A stretch of DNA of 51,546 nucleotides. Origin: Helochares maculicollis (taxonomy: Eukaryota > Arthropoda > Insecta > Coleoptera > Hydrophilidae). Below, piece after piece: positions 1 through 12,376 of this stretch. Both the position numbers and the translations under genes were made by a program. The notes beneath the pieces are model-generated. The model was given only the letters and a program-made list of their open reading frames with translations, ran no database searches and was not told where the DNA came from. Numbering within the stretch: position 1 is the first letter of the stretch; the number at the start of each line of letters is the position of its first letter. Where the stretch lies: positions 1 to 51,546 of the forward strand of contig JAWQRO010000165.1 in NCBI GenBank assembly GCA_033557835.1, written 5' to 3'.

Positions 1-4
1 ATGA

Positions 5-6
<2 letters not shown>

Positions 7-46
<40 letters not shown>
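7..46. repeat. (AT)n microsatellite
   Basis: An almost pure AT dinucleotide run at the very start of the window, followed by a short ACAC run. Confidence 0.9.
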
Positions 47-50
<4 letters not shown>

Positions 51-297
51 ACACACACATTGTACATATACATATACAAGGTGTTTAATGTTTAATTTCA
101 AATAATTAACCTACATGTTAAAAACGCCAATGTGACCACGACTTGATATTTGCTAAGTTTAATAGAAATGTGGAAAATTTGGGACTCCTGGCTTAATTGA
201 AATGATGCCGATAAATCATGTTGGGTTAAAAAATATTATACACACACAAAGGAACCGTTATTGCTATATATCCTTCATAATCTCGACATAAAATTTT

Positions 298-634
298 TTC
301 ATGAACACAAAACCCCCCTTATCAAAAAGAAACAGAAAAAGAACATAAACAACCATTGAAGCAAAATTTTATAGCTCCGCGTTTTTTCGAATCATTTAAA
401 ACAGAACATGCCTCGAAAAAAGTTATATATCATACATCACAAACTAACGTCACCTTTATCTCTATAATAATCAAAACAAAGCATTAGAATTAGAATTATT
501 TCACGAACACAAACCCTTCCTATTAACATAAAGACGGAAAAAAGAACATAAGCGACCATTTTCGTAAAATTTTATTCGAGCGCGTTGTCTTTTGAACCAC
601 AAGAAGGATGGATACATCATACATCGCAAACTAA
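298..634 (+). repeat. Diverged direct duplication, about 200-bp period
   Basis: Two blocks, about 298-447 and 499-634, share the same ordered series of words: GAACACAAA with CCC, GAAAAA.GAACATAA, ACCATT, AAAATTTTAT, CGCGTT, then ATCATACATC.CAAACTAA. Substitutions and small indels separate them. This looks like an old tandem duplication of noncoding DNA, or two copies of an unknown repeat. Confidence 0.6.
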
Positions 635-1692
635 ACAATAACTTAATTGTTGACATTCTTTATCATTAAAATTTGATGGCTACTTAAATATGATGGACTA
701 CAGTCAACTTCTATCACAATTAATAGCACAAATTCATGTTATTGCAATGACGGACTGATCTAACAATCTCCTTCTATCGATAACACATGCACCACTTTGT
801 CTGTGGTTGTAAATGTAATGCGCTTTACGTATTTGATGAGTGTCCACTTTCATTTTTATCACCTTGTTTACAATAAAATGATGGTTTTTTCTTGTTTCAT
901 GCTTAGTAATCTCAGATGATTTGCATATTAGTAAATATGTCTATCTTTGAATAAGGTAGAAAGAAAAGTTTAGCTATCTTACGTAATAATAAATAATGTA
1001 TTAAAAACAAATTGAAATGAACGCAACTCGACCAAACATGTGGCAGTTGTTTTACCTCTGGTTGAAATTTATTGAGCTGTTAACTTTTTTTTGCTCGTCT
1101 ATTTCTTTTTAATGAGGTTTTTTTTTTATTATTATTTCGTCAGTTTGGAGTCCAGATGCTTTAAGCGTAAACAAGAAGGTGATTCTTTGAAATACCAATA
1201 ACATTCGTCTGTGTTCCAACAGTGGTTCTTAACATGTCCATGTAATGAATACCTTGGTTACTAATTATGCCCCAAAATGCAAACAAAAACCTATCGCTTA
1301 TTATTTTTTATATCTACCACTCCTTTAAGTTTTGGAACTTAATTTTGAAACAGGCTGTATATGTGTGCGCATGTTTTTCTGTATGTTATGAGGAAGCTTA
1401 TGGCATCAAAATTGTTTCTTTGCCAATACCATATTGTTAAGCTGGAAATATGATGATTTGAGATATGGAAAATTAATGGTTTGGCCTTAGAGTTCTTCCC
1501 ACACAAACGTCTCATCCAAGTAGTATACTAAATAGCGAGTTGAGTAATGCTGTACATCATAATGGCGAAACAGTTGTAATCATAAATATTTTAGATATTC
1601 AGTCAAGGCATGGCTAAAATTAATACAGCACATTGTAGGGAGAACACATAAAATTTTAATTCTGTGAAATTAATTAATTCTTTTATTTCAAG

Positions 1693-2356
1693 GAAAATCA
1701 TTTCTCTTTGCTAGTTATTTGCGCCACCATGAGAAAATGCATACAGGCAAAAGAGATTTCAAGTGCCAAAATTGCGAGAAAGCCTTTTACCGAAAAGCCG
1801 AGTTGGAAGCCCACAATAGGACACATCATGAAGGAGTGAGACACTACTGCTCCATATGCCCAAAATCTTTTTTAACCAGCATGAACCTGCAAAGGCATGA
1901 AATCATTCATACTGGTGTGAAAAAATTTATTTGTGACATCTGTTCATATCAAAGCTACACTGAGAAAGAATTGACAAGGCACAGGAAACGACAACATGAG
2001 GTTTGTTTCATGTATATAATATAGCAAATATCTTTGTTTGAATAACTAAGAGTTGACGTTTTGATCCACAGAGGATAAAACCCCATGTTTGTGAATATTG
2101 TGGCAAAGGTTTCTTTGAAAAATCAAAATACTCGGGCCACATAAATTTCCACAAGGGTAAGAGGCCATATGCTTGCGAAAACGAAGGCTGTGATAAAGCG
2201 TATTTTGAGCGAAATCACCTGAAAGCGCACCAGAGGAGATGTGATCGTAAGTTACCAAATGAAAGATCAGGAGTCAAGGGCAAACTAATTACTTTATTGG
2301 AGGAAAATACACAAGAAATGGATTACACCATTATATTAGGTGAAGATTATGTATGA
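1693..2356 (+). CDS. C2H2 zinc-finger protein, 3' part (last two exons)
   Basis: Two exons, about 1693-2000 and 2072-2356, join in phase 0 (GAG|gtttgt, then ccacag|AGG) and end at TGA. The first exon opens after a TTTCAAG acceptor in phase 1, in the middle of a finger (GKSF...LRHHEKMH), so the Cys pair of that finger is in an exon outside the window. Then follow C2H2 fingers with the knuckles CQNC, CSIC, CDIC and CEYC. A last finger-like unit (C-x4-C...H-x4-C, from YACENEGC) ends with Cys rather than His. The H-x-G-type linkers are typical of tandem DNA-binding fingers. After the fingers comes a short acidic tail ending in GEDYV. It is probably a nuclear DNA-binding protein. The family is certain, but the individual gene is not identifiable from this part. 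An AATAAA lies at 2442-2447. The 3' end faces that of the NAPRT gene. Confidence 0.85.
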
Positions 2357-2911
2357 TTGTTTATTTATTTTACTTTAATTTCATTGTAAGTTTTATTACT
2401 ATTGTAATTATTTATTTACATAAGTCTTAAAATGATGACAAAATAAAGACACATTTGTATTGTTAACACATTGTTATATTTTCATATGTATTTTACATTG
2501 CATTACATTTTCATCATAATTATGCTATTTTTAAGTCTGAAGGAACTAACTTAATCAACATTTAGTATGTCACTTGTGCAAATTTTTGAGTGAATAATTG
2601 TCTCATTTATTGGTAGAATAGGCAAAAAAAATCACATTTTAATGCTAACTTTAAAAGATTTTTTAAATAAAGCAATAAATTAAAGTCATCTAATAACAAT
2701 AATAAACAAATTAAATATTTATCTTTGTATATAAAAAATATATTTAAAAAACTCGTAAATATATAATAAACAACATACTTGTAATCGTAGGAAAAGTATC
2801 ATTTAACTTAAATAAAACCTTATTAAAAAAATCTTAAGTACTTCTTAACTTAAAAGTCTCAATTCTAGGACATAACTTCAATCAAGGTCTTAGTGGACCT
2901 TAAAGTTAATG
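2357..2911. other. Convergent 3' flank between zinc-finger and NAPRT genes
   Basis: AT-rich sequence with no coding signal. It contains the zinc-finger 3' UTR and the downstream side of NAPRT. I saw no clear AATAAA on the minus strand for NAPRT. Confidence 0.6.
2442..2447 (+). terminator. Polyadenylation signal AATAAA, zinc-finger gene
   Basis: Canonical AATAAA about 86 bases after the TGA stop, followed by a T/GT-rich stretch. It fits cleavage a little before the NAPRT 3' end. Confidence 0.6.
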
Positions 2912-5900
2912 CTAAGCCAACTCACCAATTGGAGCATTTTCAAGCCACAACTGATGAACAAAAGTGTACAAAGAGTTGCTCAATGATACCTTATATGGCG
3001 TAGGATTCAAAGCTCTCTTAATATCAGGTCTTAAAACTTGCAAAGACTCAACTACTTTTGTTCGTTTCTCTTCTAAATTCGGCAGCCTCCTTTGAATTTG
3101 CCCATCCTTCCAATACAATTTCAACAAATTTTCTACTTTAGAAGGAACAGCATACGATCGTTTAGATTCCTCAAAAGGATGCCGGCAAAGGACTTTTTCT
3201 TTAACTTGCGGTGGATCTTCTTTAGAATCCTGGAGTATGTCAATTAAGGCATAATTATTTTCCCCATATAATCGATATGTGTCTTTCCTACACGGAAGGG
3301 TCATTTTTGACACTTCCTGGCTCAACTTCATCCTTGGTTCGCCATTCATTTCCACCATTTTGTACACACCACCTAATGCAGGCTGCCTCTGACAAGTAAC
3401 TAAATGCGTGCCAATGCCAAAACAATCAATACTGTGCTTCTGCTCATTAAGGCTCAAAATTGTTTCCTCGTTTATATCATTAGATACCATAATCATCAAA
3501 TCTGCAAACCAAGGTAGTTTGTAATCATCACTGATTTTTGTAAATATCCGTCTAGCAACTTGAGATAAATAAGCCAAATCTCCACTGTCTATCCTAATGC
3601 CAATGGCTCGGTATCCCAGATCATTTAAGGCTAAGGCAACAGCACAAAAGTTGTACAAACCACTCTTCTTAACATCGTAGGTGTCAATTAAGGCTACAAA
3701 CCCGTTTGGAAATGCTATGGCAAAACTGACTAGAGCTGTTAATTCCCCATCGTTGGCTTCCCCTTCGGGGACTTTAAATATTGGCGCTAGCTTTACGCGC
3801 CAATTTTGGGATAATTCCATTAAATCTTTCGGTTCACCCCCCTCCTTTGGTGTCAAAGATGTGAGGGTTAAGTCCGAGAATGTAGAAAAGGATGTAATAT
3901 ACGAATGGGCATGAGTTCCCTTCACTGGAATGTTGAACAATTTTCCTGCTAGTACATTGCTTGTCCCGTCAAACCCTCCCATGTAGGCATACCTAGATAC
4001 AAAAATTTATAATTGTTAAATATAAGAACAGTGTACAAGGTTGCTCCATAAGTTTTCAGGTCGATAAAAAAGGATGTTGTCACTAGCCTAATTTTTTTTG
4101 TTGGTATACTTTTCATATGAATGTATATGAAATTTCATTTCAACCTGTCAATTCATTCTTTGTTTACAAGCTATTTAGTATAGACCTGTCACAGTATTTT
4201 TTACAATGCAAAAAAGAATCAAATATGCAGTGAATGAATTTTTATTTTTGAAAGGTTTAAAAGCAAAAGAAATTTATGAAAGAATTTTGAAAGTGTGTAA
4301 GGATTCTTCACCTTTAATTAGTAAGGGTAGAAAGGTATGTTGCAGAATTTAAGTATGGTCGTAGAAATTTTGGAGATGATCTATGTCAAGGACATCCAGA
4401 AACAGCAACATCAGAAATCATAGAAAAAATACAGGATATCATATTGGAAATTCATAGATACTGAAAGAGATTAAGTAGAAAGGCCAGGCATCTCAATGGG
4501 CAGTATAAGCAAAATGTTGCTATAATTATTGGGTTTCAGAAAGCTGTGTGCAGAATGGGTACCGCATTCGCTAACAATGGAAAAAAGACACAGTCGAATG
4601 CGTCTTTCTCATCAATATTTAGCGCGTTAGATAAAGTAGATTCTTTGCATCGATTCATCACTATGAATGAGACTTGGGTCTATCATCATGATCCTGAATC
4701 AAAGCAAGTGGCTAAAATTGACCAAGAAGGTGTTAGTATCAGTTTTTTGGGATTATTTGCAAACTGGTAAAACAATAAATTTTGAATATTGTTGCCTTCT
4801 AGACCAGCTGAAGGAAAAAATTCATGGAAAAAGACTCGATTTGCAGAAGGAAAAAACTTTCTCATCAGGACACAGCACCGTATCAGAAGAGCAGCTGCTT
4901 AAATCCATGAATGTATGTTTGAATTGTTGAAACATCCACTAGATTTGGCCCCTAGTGATTTTCGCCTGTTTCCAGGCCTAAAATAGTCATGCATAGAAAG
5001 TGTTTTTCATCAAATGATGAGGGCATAACAGATGTGGAAGCGTATTTTGCAGCCCGTCTAGATTCTCACTTCAGGGATGTAATTCATAAATTGGAATCTC
5101 GTTGAAACAAGTGTATTGATGCTCATGGAGATTATACAGTGATTTTCTTTTCAAAACGCAAAACTTATTGAGCAGCTTAGTATATACAAGCCTAAAAAAT
5201 ATTTGAATTTGTGTTATGTTAAAATTCTGTTCTGTTCTGATTTTCCTATATCTGATACTCTCAATTGTAAAACATATTGTTTCTGAAGACAAAAGGTTTA
5301 GATGGGTGCTCATAAAGCGTTCTGGTTCTAAAGAGATCATGCGTCTACTAGTTTAATTGATGCTTCAGCTATCCTACTTATGGATGTTCTATATGTTCTA
5401 ATAATTTTCTATTACCTAATGTACTTCAGATTTTTTCATCTAATGTGTTTGTTACATTAATTTATTAAAAATTAGGTTGTCTATGTCATAGAACAAATGC
5501 TTTTTCATATAAAATACAGAAAAAACGTTGCCATTATATGTTTTGATTACGGAAATCAATTACTGTTTTCTAAATTATAGCAGCAATGACTTTTTTCATT
5601 ATAAGATTTCCATATCACAATTTAACTATTTAGACTAATTCTCTAATGCAAAGGTCTGAATGCAGCAGAATGGGGTTTAGGCACCTATATTTAAGACCGC
5701 TCTGCACATGTGCGCGAGTAGTGTCATTTCATCAAACAGATAAGCAGAATTACCATATCAATTCATGACGCTTTATATGTACATATAAACAATAATTTAA
5801 AACGATATTCACATAAACGTGCCTTGCAATGACCATACCCTACCCTGATGACCTGATCTGCGTACCGTAATTTTTAACTAAGTGTACCTTTTCCCTATTA

Positions 5901-6969
5901 TATATACCTATACACAGTAATTTAAAACAATATTCATATAAAAGTGTCTTGAAATGACCATACCCTACCCTGATGACCTGATCTGCTTGCCGTAAAGTAA
6001 TTAAGTAAAGATTTAAGCAATAAATTATATGTCTCTTCATAGTTATGAAACGTGTAGGTTTCATATTGTGTATAAATAGTTGCATAAAAGTGCCAATACA
6101 ATTCAAGTTACACTCACGAAAGTGCAATTTTATAATAGAGTAGTTTATCAGATTTATTATGATTCTTGCAAAAAATACATTTTATTTAAAGACCTTAGCT
6201 GTAAAATATCTGCAGTTATAATTCCTGAAATTGAAGTTTTTATATTTTGCATAATTAACGAAAAAGTATTTTTTAAATAAAAGGCAAACTACAGGTCAAT
6301 GTAGGACAACCTTGAGCAAATGTATAAGGGGGAATCCCACGAAATCACATAGGGAATCCCAGTCCTATGGCTAGGATATAGGGGAATTACCCTAATGTAA
6401 AGTTAGAAATTTAATAAAAATTATTAATACCTAGAAGCCGAAAGTCCTCCATCAGGTCCTTGGGCTCGTCTTAACCCAAATTCATATAGTTTCAACTTCC
6501 CTGCAGCTATTCGGAATCGAGCAGCATTTGTAGTCATCAAACTAGCATAGTTCACTAAAGTTAGGAGTGTCGTTTCTAATAATTGGGCCACGATCAGGGG
6601 TCCTTCTACTCGTAGCAAGGGTATCCTAGGAAAAACGACATTGCCTTCTTCGACGGCATAGACGGTGATATTCTCTGCTGTCAGGAGACTCAAATAGTCG
6701 AAGAATTGAGATTCGATAGTGGACGGCATAGCCCTCTTAAGGTACTCGATATCACTTTGGGAGTAGTGAAAGGAGCCCAGGAAGCGCAAGCACTCTGTGA
6801 GCCCGGCAAAGATAGTAAATTCACCGTGAAAGGGATTCTTTCTGAAGAAGAGGTCGAAGACTGCTCTATCAGCCGTCTTTCCGGACTTCCAGTACGCGTA
6901 GGCCATAGAAATTTGATAGAGATCGGTGAGGAGTGGTTGAACGATACCATTGCCTGTTTCCTTGGACAT
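2912..6969 (-). CDS. NAPRT: Nicotinate phosphoribosyltransferase (NAPRT), two exons
   Basis: Exon 1 is 6969-6431 and exon 2 is 3992-2912. They join in phase 2 (TCTAG|gtattaat, then atctag|GTATGCC), giving a complete protein of about 539 residues, the usual size of animal NAPRT. The enzyme converts nicotinic acid and PRPP to nicotinate mononucleotide, with ATP hydrolysis. This is the first step of the Preiss-Handler route to NAD, in the cytosol. Family marks are the N-terminal LLTDLYQISMAYAYW, the junction GGLSASRYAYMGGFDGTSN, the phosphate-site-type GTHAHSYI, and IGIRIDSGDLAYLS. A second motif-like stretch is CFGIGTHLVTCQ. No stop or frameshift breaks it. The ATG at 6969 is preceded by a TATA-less, somewhat GC-richer 5' flank. 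The 2.4-kb intron carries a mariner remnant. Identification is very secure. Confidence 0.96.
4036..5179 (+). mobile_element. mariner-family transposon, inactive copy in the NAPRT intron
   Basis: It is flanked by TA dinucleotides (4034-4035 and 5180-5181). Its ends are imperfect inverted repeats: AAGGTTGCTCCATAAGTTTT at the left, and TAAGCTGCTCAATAAGTTTT reading inward from the right. The 1.14-kb length suits mariner. Transposase remnants run along the plus strand: EGLKAKEI-like N-terminal residues near 4250-4300, and the signature FITMNETWVYHHDPESKQ near 4655-4710. The family normally has TMDETW here, so the first catalytic Asp is Asn. Several frameshifts and stops separate the pieces. It is certainly non-autonomous and inserted antisense to NAPRT. 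It belongs to the same subfamily as the copy at 38106. Confidence 0.9.
5182..6430. other. NAPRT intron, remainder
   Basis: AT-rich intron sequence without coding signal. It includes the 125-bp tandem duplication at about 5783-5995 and an 18-bp perfect palindrome at 5772-5789 (TTTATATGTACATATAAA). Confidence 0.7.
5783..5995 (+). repeat. 125-bp tandem duplication, diverged
   Basis: The stretch ending at 5870 recurs with its end at 5995, an offset of exactly 125 bases. The most conserved part is ATGACCATACCCTACCCTGA followed by TGACCTGATCTGC and CCGTAA, nearly identical in both. The AATTTAAAAC.ATATTCA part is also shared. It lies inside the NAPRT intron. Confidence 0.85.
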
Positions 6970-8840
6970 AGTGATGATTGCTTGTCGTTACCTGAGAGTT
7001 GTTATTACGAATTGTTGAGGTTTCTTGCCGCATCACACCAGAAACTGAAACTGAAAACAACGACCGCATTGACATTCACAGCTAACCTCCAATTCATAAT
7101 CTCCAATCTTTCCCTCTCTCCTAGTTAAGACACAGTCACATAGAACTACTTTCAAGGAAAACAAGAAGCTTATACTCAAACCAAAATAGATAATATTTAA
7201 ATTTAAATTGGAGCTGATACCAAAAACATATTTTAATTTAAAAAAAATGCGTATATGTGTACTTAAAATATCCAGTACCTTGTACAGTGGCGCCTAAAAA
7301 ACATCTTAAATTTCTAAGGCTAAAATCATAAATGCGACCACTTAACGTTTCCATATACATCTATATTCAAATAAAATAACATTATTATGAACGTAGGAAA
7401 AATCGAATATCTTATTTTTAACCAAGAAGTTAAAATACGCATACAATTACTGTTTTGAATAAGTTTCACATTTTCAAATGAAAAATATCAATAATTGCAA
7501 CGTGTCCAGCCCATAGCTGTTTTGTGACTATTCTATTTGTCAGTCACTTTCGTTCTTTGTCTTATTCAGTTATTTCTTTTCTTTTCCTATTTTAGAATTG
7601 TTAACATGCTTCTTTCCATAACATTTTTTTAGCCAGAAGATTTTGCGATGACTATATTTTGAAATCTCACAGCCGTATGTTAATAAAGATAATATGCATT
7701 GATCAAAAACTTTGTGGATAGAAAAGCATTCTGGATTTGAATATTATATAATTTCTTCCGAATGCTCACTAAGCAAACATCGTTTCACTTAATGCAAACT
7801 TAGCCTTTTTATGGTCAAAACTAATATTCTTCAATTAAAAGAGCCAGAATATATAAAATAAAGAACAATATGAAATTAAAAGAAACAGAATATGCAGAAA
7901 AATAAATAATAGCTCAATATTAAATTAGGGATAGAGAGATACATTTTATCGTCCATTTTTAAAGTCCATGTTTGTCTTTCAATTTTAATTTTTTGCATTA
8001 CTAGGTATCATACATTTCTTTTTACGTTCTTTTAATGTTTTCTTTATTTTTATTTTCAAACAACAAGAGCTAGTTTTAAATCACTTATGTTTGCATAAAC
8101 GCATCTCTTGTTTTTATTATATATTTTATTTTATTAAGCAACGAACAAAAAGCAACTGTCTTGAAAATCTGCTGGGATTACTAACAAAATATTCAAAGTA
8201 AAATATGTAGACAAAGAACTTTCACAAGTTTTTAAAATTTTAACAATTGCAACAATAGCATGAAAGAAATTACAATATGTAATTTTATTTGTTTTACAGT
8301 CAGTTAATATTTAAAAATCATAGATTTCTTTAAAAAAGGCAGAGGTGGCAATTGATACAATATGAAATTTATGTTTTTGAGTCAGATATAGAATTAGAAG
8401 ATTATATTGCAGAAAATGAGGATACTCTGAAGCAATTGCAATTAAAGATGCAGTTACATTATATCACATTATATTTTGCTTCTAAATCTAACCTATATAT
8501 CAAGATGTAGAAGAAAACTGCACATTTAATAACTCTATTACTGTGCAATCTTTAATATGTTCTTTATTGTCATTCAATTAAATTTACTGTGGCAAAAAAA
8601 GTGTTGCACAATTTTTTAATATTCCTTAAAAATATCTGTTACCAAAAAACATAAAATCTTACATTAAACGTATATGCCTATTCTATATACATATTATAAT
8701 CATAAAGAGGAGCTAGACTAATCGAAATCAAGATGAGGCATATTTGATAGAAATTTAATAAATAAGCAAAGGAAATAAATAGTTGAAGTTGAAGGGAAAA
8801 GTAATAAAATAATGCATTAAGAATAATTCCTTTATTGAAG
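6970..8840. other. Intergenic: NAPRT 5' flank and THAP gene 3' flank
   Basis: The first 150 bases or so upstream of the NAPRT ATG are less AT-rich and probably hold its 5' UTR and promoter; I see no TATA box. From about 7140 to 8830 the DNA is AT-rich with no gene-like frame. Confidence 0.6.
8831..8836 (-). terminator. Polyadenylation signal, first THAP gene
   Basis: TTTATT on the plus strand reads AATAAA on the minus strand, only about five bases past the stop codon of the THAP gene. The 3' UTR would be very short. Confidence 0.5.
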
Positions 8841-9989
8841 TTAATCACTATCCTCAAATTTTTCTTCTTTTTTCAACTGTGTTGCCTTATTCTCAGATTT
8901 CTTCATCATAGCCCACCTCTTCAAACTAGACATAGCCGGCAAAGGTATTTTGAGGTTCTTCGACAAATATAAGTAACATCTCTTACTGCTCATATGCCGA
9001 ATGGTGTACCCCACAGCCATGTCATCTTTGCTCCAATAAATTTTCTTCTTCCCAGACAAAATTTTTATTTGTGACTCAGAAAAAACTTTCGACAGGAGCA
9101 GTTTTTGTTCATTCAAGCTCATTTTTTTTCTAATAACAGAATTGTACTTTGCATTCACATCGTTAAATTCAATCTCCTTTTGTTTTTGCAAGCCTTTTTT
9201 AGCATTTAAACTATCCTTTAGAGCAGTCAATTTGTGCTCTAAATTGTCAACAATACTGTCTAATGATGTATTTTCCTTCTGCAACAACATCAGGTCTTCA
9301 TAGGTTTTTACTTTGTCTAAGACATCGAAAGCCTCTGGAGAAATCTGCACGACTGAAACATCCGAAATTATTCGAACTACATTTTCTTGAGGAATTTGTT
9401 CAATAAATTTAATAGTGGACACCTCTTCACTAGTAGAATTTTCTGTATTTGCTTCAATAATTGCAGCAGTGTCGTAGGTTGTATAAACTTCTGAAGGGTT
9501 ATTAATGTTGTAAACAATAATTGGTTTTAAATTTGATGCCGTGGTTTGGATTTGTATAGTGCTTTCTGGGATTCCGGTTGTTTTAATGATGCTTTGGTAT
9601 GGGAGATGTAAAGTAGGAACTGCATCATATTTCAGTACTTTTGTATAGTAGTTGCTGAGGTAGTCCGATTTTTTGTATTCATTTGTATAGCAGCTTGGAT
9701 CAAAATGCACAGAACATACTCTAACTGAAAGAGAATGGATAAATAGATTTGTTTGAAATTGAAATTGCTAAGCGATATGATATTAACAAAGTAAATAAAA
9801 CAAAATAGTATCACATTGATTACCTGTGTCTACATCTAATTCATCAGATCGCCATAAGCAAGCATTAATCCACTGTTGTGCAATTTCTGGGTGCTTAGGA
9901 AAGAAATAATATTGGATAGCAGGGTCATTTGTAGTTAGAGTATTATTAGGGCATCCATATACAGAACAGGATACAACATTGACTGACAT
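8841..9989 (-). CDS. THAP-domain protein with C-terminal P-element-like module (349 aa)
   Basis: Exons 9989-9824 and 9724-8841 join in phase 1 (GACACAG|gtaatc, then tttcag|TTAGAG). The N-terminal THAP zinc finger has Cys8, Cys13, Trp40, Cys59 and His62 and ends in the diagnostic AVPTL at residues 90-94. It binds DNA through C2CH zinc coordination. Residues of about 100-200 are polar, with a Thr/Glu-rich part and then a predicted coiled coil. At residue 265 a module starts with LLSKVFSESQI, continues through YWSKDDMA and IRHMSSK, and ends in IPLPAMSSLKRW. This pattern belongs to the region after the THAP domain in P-element/THAP9-type transposases. The catalytic transposase core is absent. It is probably a domesticated DNA-binding protein. 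The gene at 12377 has the same plan. THAP assignment is secure; function is inferred. Confidence 0.88.
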
Positions 9990-12376
9990 GATTTAGGTCG
10001 TCCCTGTAACAAGAAATGTCAGAAATTGTAGGAGCAAAACTAAACTATAGGACCACCACTGAATGAAGAATTGTCAATTAAGAAGAATTCTGCGAGATTG
10101 TCTAGTAGTTGTTTAGAAAATAGTAATAGAAATGTACTGTTTTGGACGGTAATCATTTTCTCTTTATGCTTTATGATAGCCTGAAATTTTGCTGGAAAAG
10201 TTGTGTTGTAATAATTATCGTTTTGGATTGTTGTGCAAATTGTTATATTTTGTAAATAATTAAGTTTTGATCTTAATGCATTCAATTGGGACAAAATAGA
10301 ATATTAGAAGCAGTCACCAATAATTTGAAAAAAATATATTATGAACATTAATCATGAAAATAATGCTTTAGTAAAAATACTGAATTTGGTTCAAAATTAT
10401 ATGCTTTGACTGAATGCCACTTAATATTTTCTGTCTCAATGCATTAATTATTTATAAAAACAATTACAGTAATTTGGACATTGCATTTTATGATAGAATC
10501 TTTGGAAACAAAGGTGAATAACAACTTAGAGAAGATTACTAAGCAACCATAGCACATCAAAACCATTATGTTTAGTAGTCATATATTTTCTGGCAAAAAT
10601 AGAAGCAACTACGAAGAAAATATAGCTAGAATATGTCAAGTTTGTTATACACAGTTATTAGGAATTAGTCTTTTTTTTTGTAATCACATTACAGGATAGT
10701 ATTATGTGTAAGCAAAACTTTAAAAAGGCAGAGTTTATTAAATTTGTTCTTGTATTCAATATTTATAAGTTATTTTATTTGTTCACATTTTCATTTCAAT
10801 TTTCCCTTTTGTTGGAAACTGTTGTACATGTATTTTATGGAAAATGGAATCTTATAGAAGTTCCCATATTATGCTTTATCATGCTGATAAATATGCCAAT
10901 GCAAATATCAATAGAAAAATTAAAATACATGATAATGGCAAATAACCTATACAATACCCGTGGAACAAGTCAATACCTATAAATATCTTAAGATACAAAC
11001 AGCTGTAATAATTTGGGACAAACTAAGTAACAAAAATTACCACATTAAGCTGCCTTAGGGACAAAATTTGGCATAATAAACTCACAAATATCTCGAGAAA
11101 AGTAAAAAAACTTTAACATGAGCCTGTAATTTTTAAATTATGCAAAAAAGCATAATCTGATTCCTGCTAAACAAAGAGAGTACTGAGATCTGCAAAAATA
11201 AGGGCATTAATAGGAAAAAGTTTACAAGAAAAAAGTCCTTTGCAATACCTTAGGAGAAACATGCCAAATTTATGATGTTGGAGGGAGTGTGCAACAGCAA
11301 CAGATTTAAGTACAAGTGTGTATAAAATAATAGGATGGAAAACGAAAGAAGAGCAAAATTGGTTATATATGAAGCATCAACTATGCAGAGGCCTCTAAAG
11401 AGAGCTCTGGTTGTCAGCATGATAAAGGAAGGAAAATGTCCGATAAAATAAACAAAGAATTAATTATGCTTTATCATCTATTGTGGAGAGAAAATATTTT
11501 GACCTGATTAAGCCTTTTGTATCTTAAGAAATGTGACCTAAATCAATGTGTCTGATTTATAAAGTGAGAGGATATCTTCAATCAAGTTCACACACTATTT
11601 TACACTAATTTTTTGCCGTATAAAGTGAAATGTTATGTTAAAAAACAATTTTGCTTCTATTCAGATCTCTTATTTTCTGATGAAGTTATTAATAAAATGA
11701 TTCAGTTGGCAGTAGATATCAGATTGCACTGATTTTTACAACTCATAAGTAATTATGCCTTATAGCACCACCAATAGAAAGTATTACCTTATAAACATCC
11801 AAACGAGGCTTAGGAGATGATTTATCTCTTTCACTTATTGTATTTTATGTTTTCTGCGATAATATGTGTAAAAATGTATTATTAAAAACTCCCACATTGA
11901 GTGAGGTATGCTTATTTTTCGAAACTATTTTATTTTTTCTGCAAGATCATTTGGCACCCAAAGATCTGCTTGTGGACCTTCCCAATTTATTCGATATACT
12001 CTTGTAGTATTGATCACGGCCACTGAACTTTTAGATCTTCAAATTTGGAGTTTACCATCAAGGTATAAATTACCTGATTTACATTTTTAATAACTGCTAA
12101 CATGTGCACACATTTAATTTGTCATCTATAATAAATACTTTTTGTGGCAGGATTATTTTTATAAAATATCAAATAGCACAATAAATGCTTTGATGGAGAA
12201 TCTTCCATTTTAAGCAGAAGCATTTAATCGAAATATAAAAATCTATAATTAAACAATCAAAGAACTAGGTGTAACTATATTACAATAGTAATAAAAAAAA
12301 CTTTGTAGTGTATATATAAGTGCAAAATAATTCATAAAACATGCAATTAAAAACTAAATAAACAGTCATTATTTAG
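9990..12376. other. Intergenic between the two THAP genes
   Basis: AT-rich, with no gene that I can support. Around 10.9-11.4 kb, out-of-frame pieces such as VEQVNTYKYL vaguely recall the C-terminal part of LINE reverse transcriptases, listed separately. The open frames at 10704-10982 and 11908-12090 have no domain and look accidental. Confidence 0.5.
10890..11440 (+). mobile_element. Possible heavily decayed LINE reverse-transcriptase fragment
   Basis: After a frame change near 10958 the plus strand reads PVEQVNTYKYLKIQTA. This resembles the (I/V)EQV..YKYLG segment that follows the catalytic domain in non-LTR reverse transcriptases. Downstream, less AT-rich sequence up to about 11440 contains only broken frames. 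The evidence is one short motif, so this is tentative. Confidence 0.22.

Larger units (their letters stand above)
1..1692. other. Upstream or intronic DNA of the zinc-finger gene
   Basis: No coding exon is recognisable here. The next exon begins inside a zinc finger, so the missing 5' half must lie upstream, and this stretch is probably intron. It opens with an (AT)n run at about 7-46. It also holds a diverged pair of repeated blocks at about 298-447 and 499-634, listed separately. The rest is AT-rich sequence in which I see nothing. Confidence 0.5.

Noticed and set aside
3681..3914. Plus-strand frames over the NAPRT exons (also 6706-7128) and minus-strand frames over the zinc-finger and protease exons
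   Set aside because: They are antisense shadows of well-supported genes.
10704..10982. 92-codon hydrophobic open frame on the plus strand
   Set aside because: No domain, signal of coding bias or neighbouring splice logic. Its residues (Phe, Ile, Leu, Tyr) are those expected from random AT-rich DNA, and its end overlaps a possible LINE relic.
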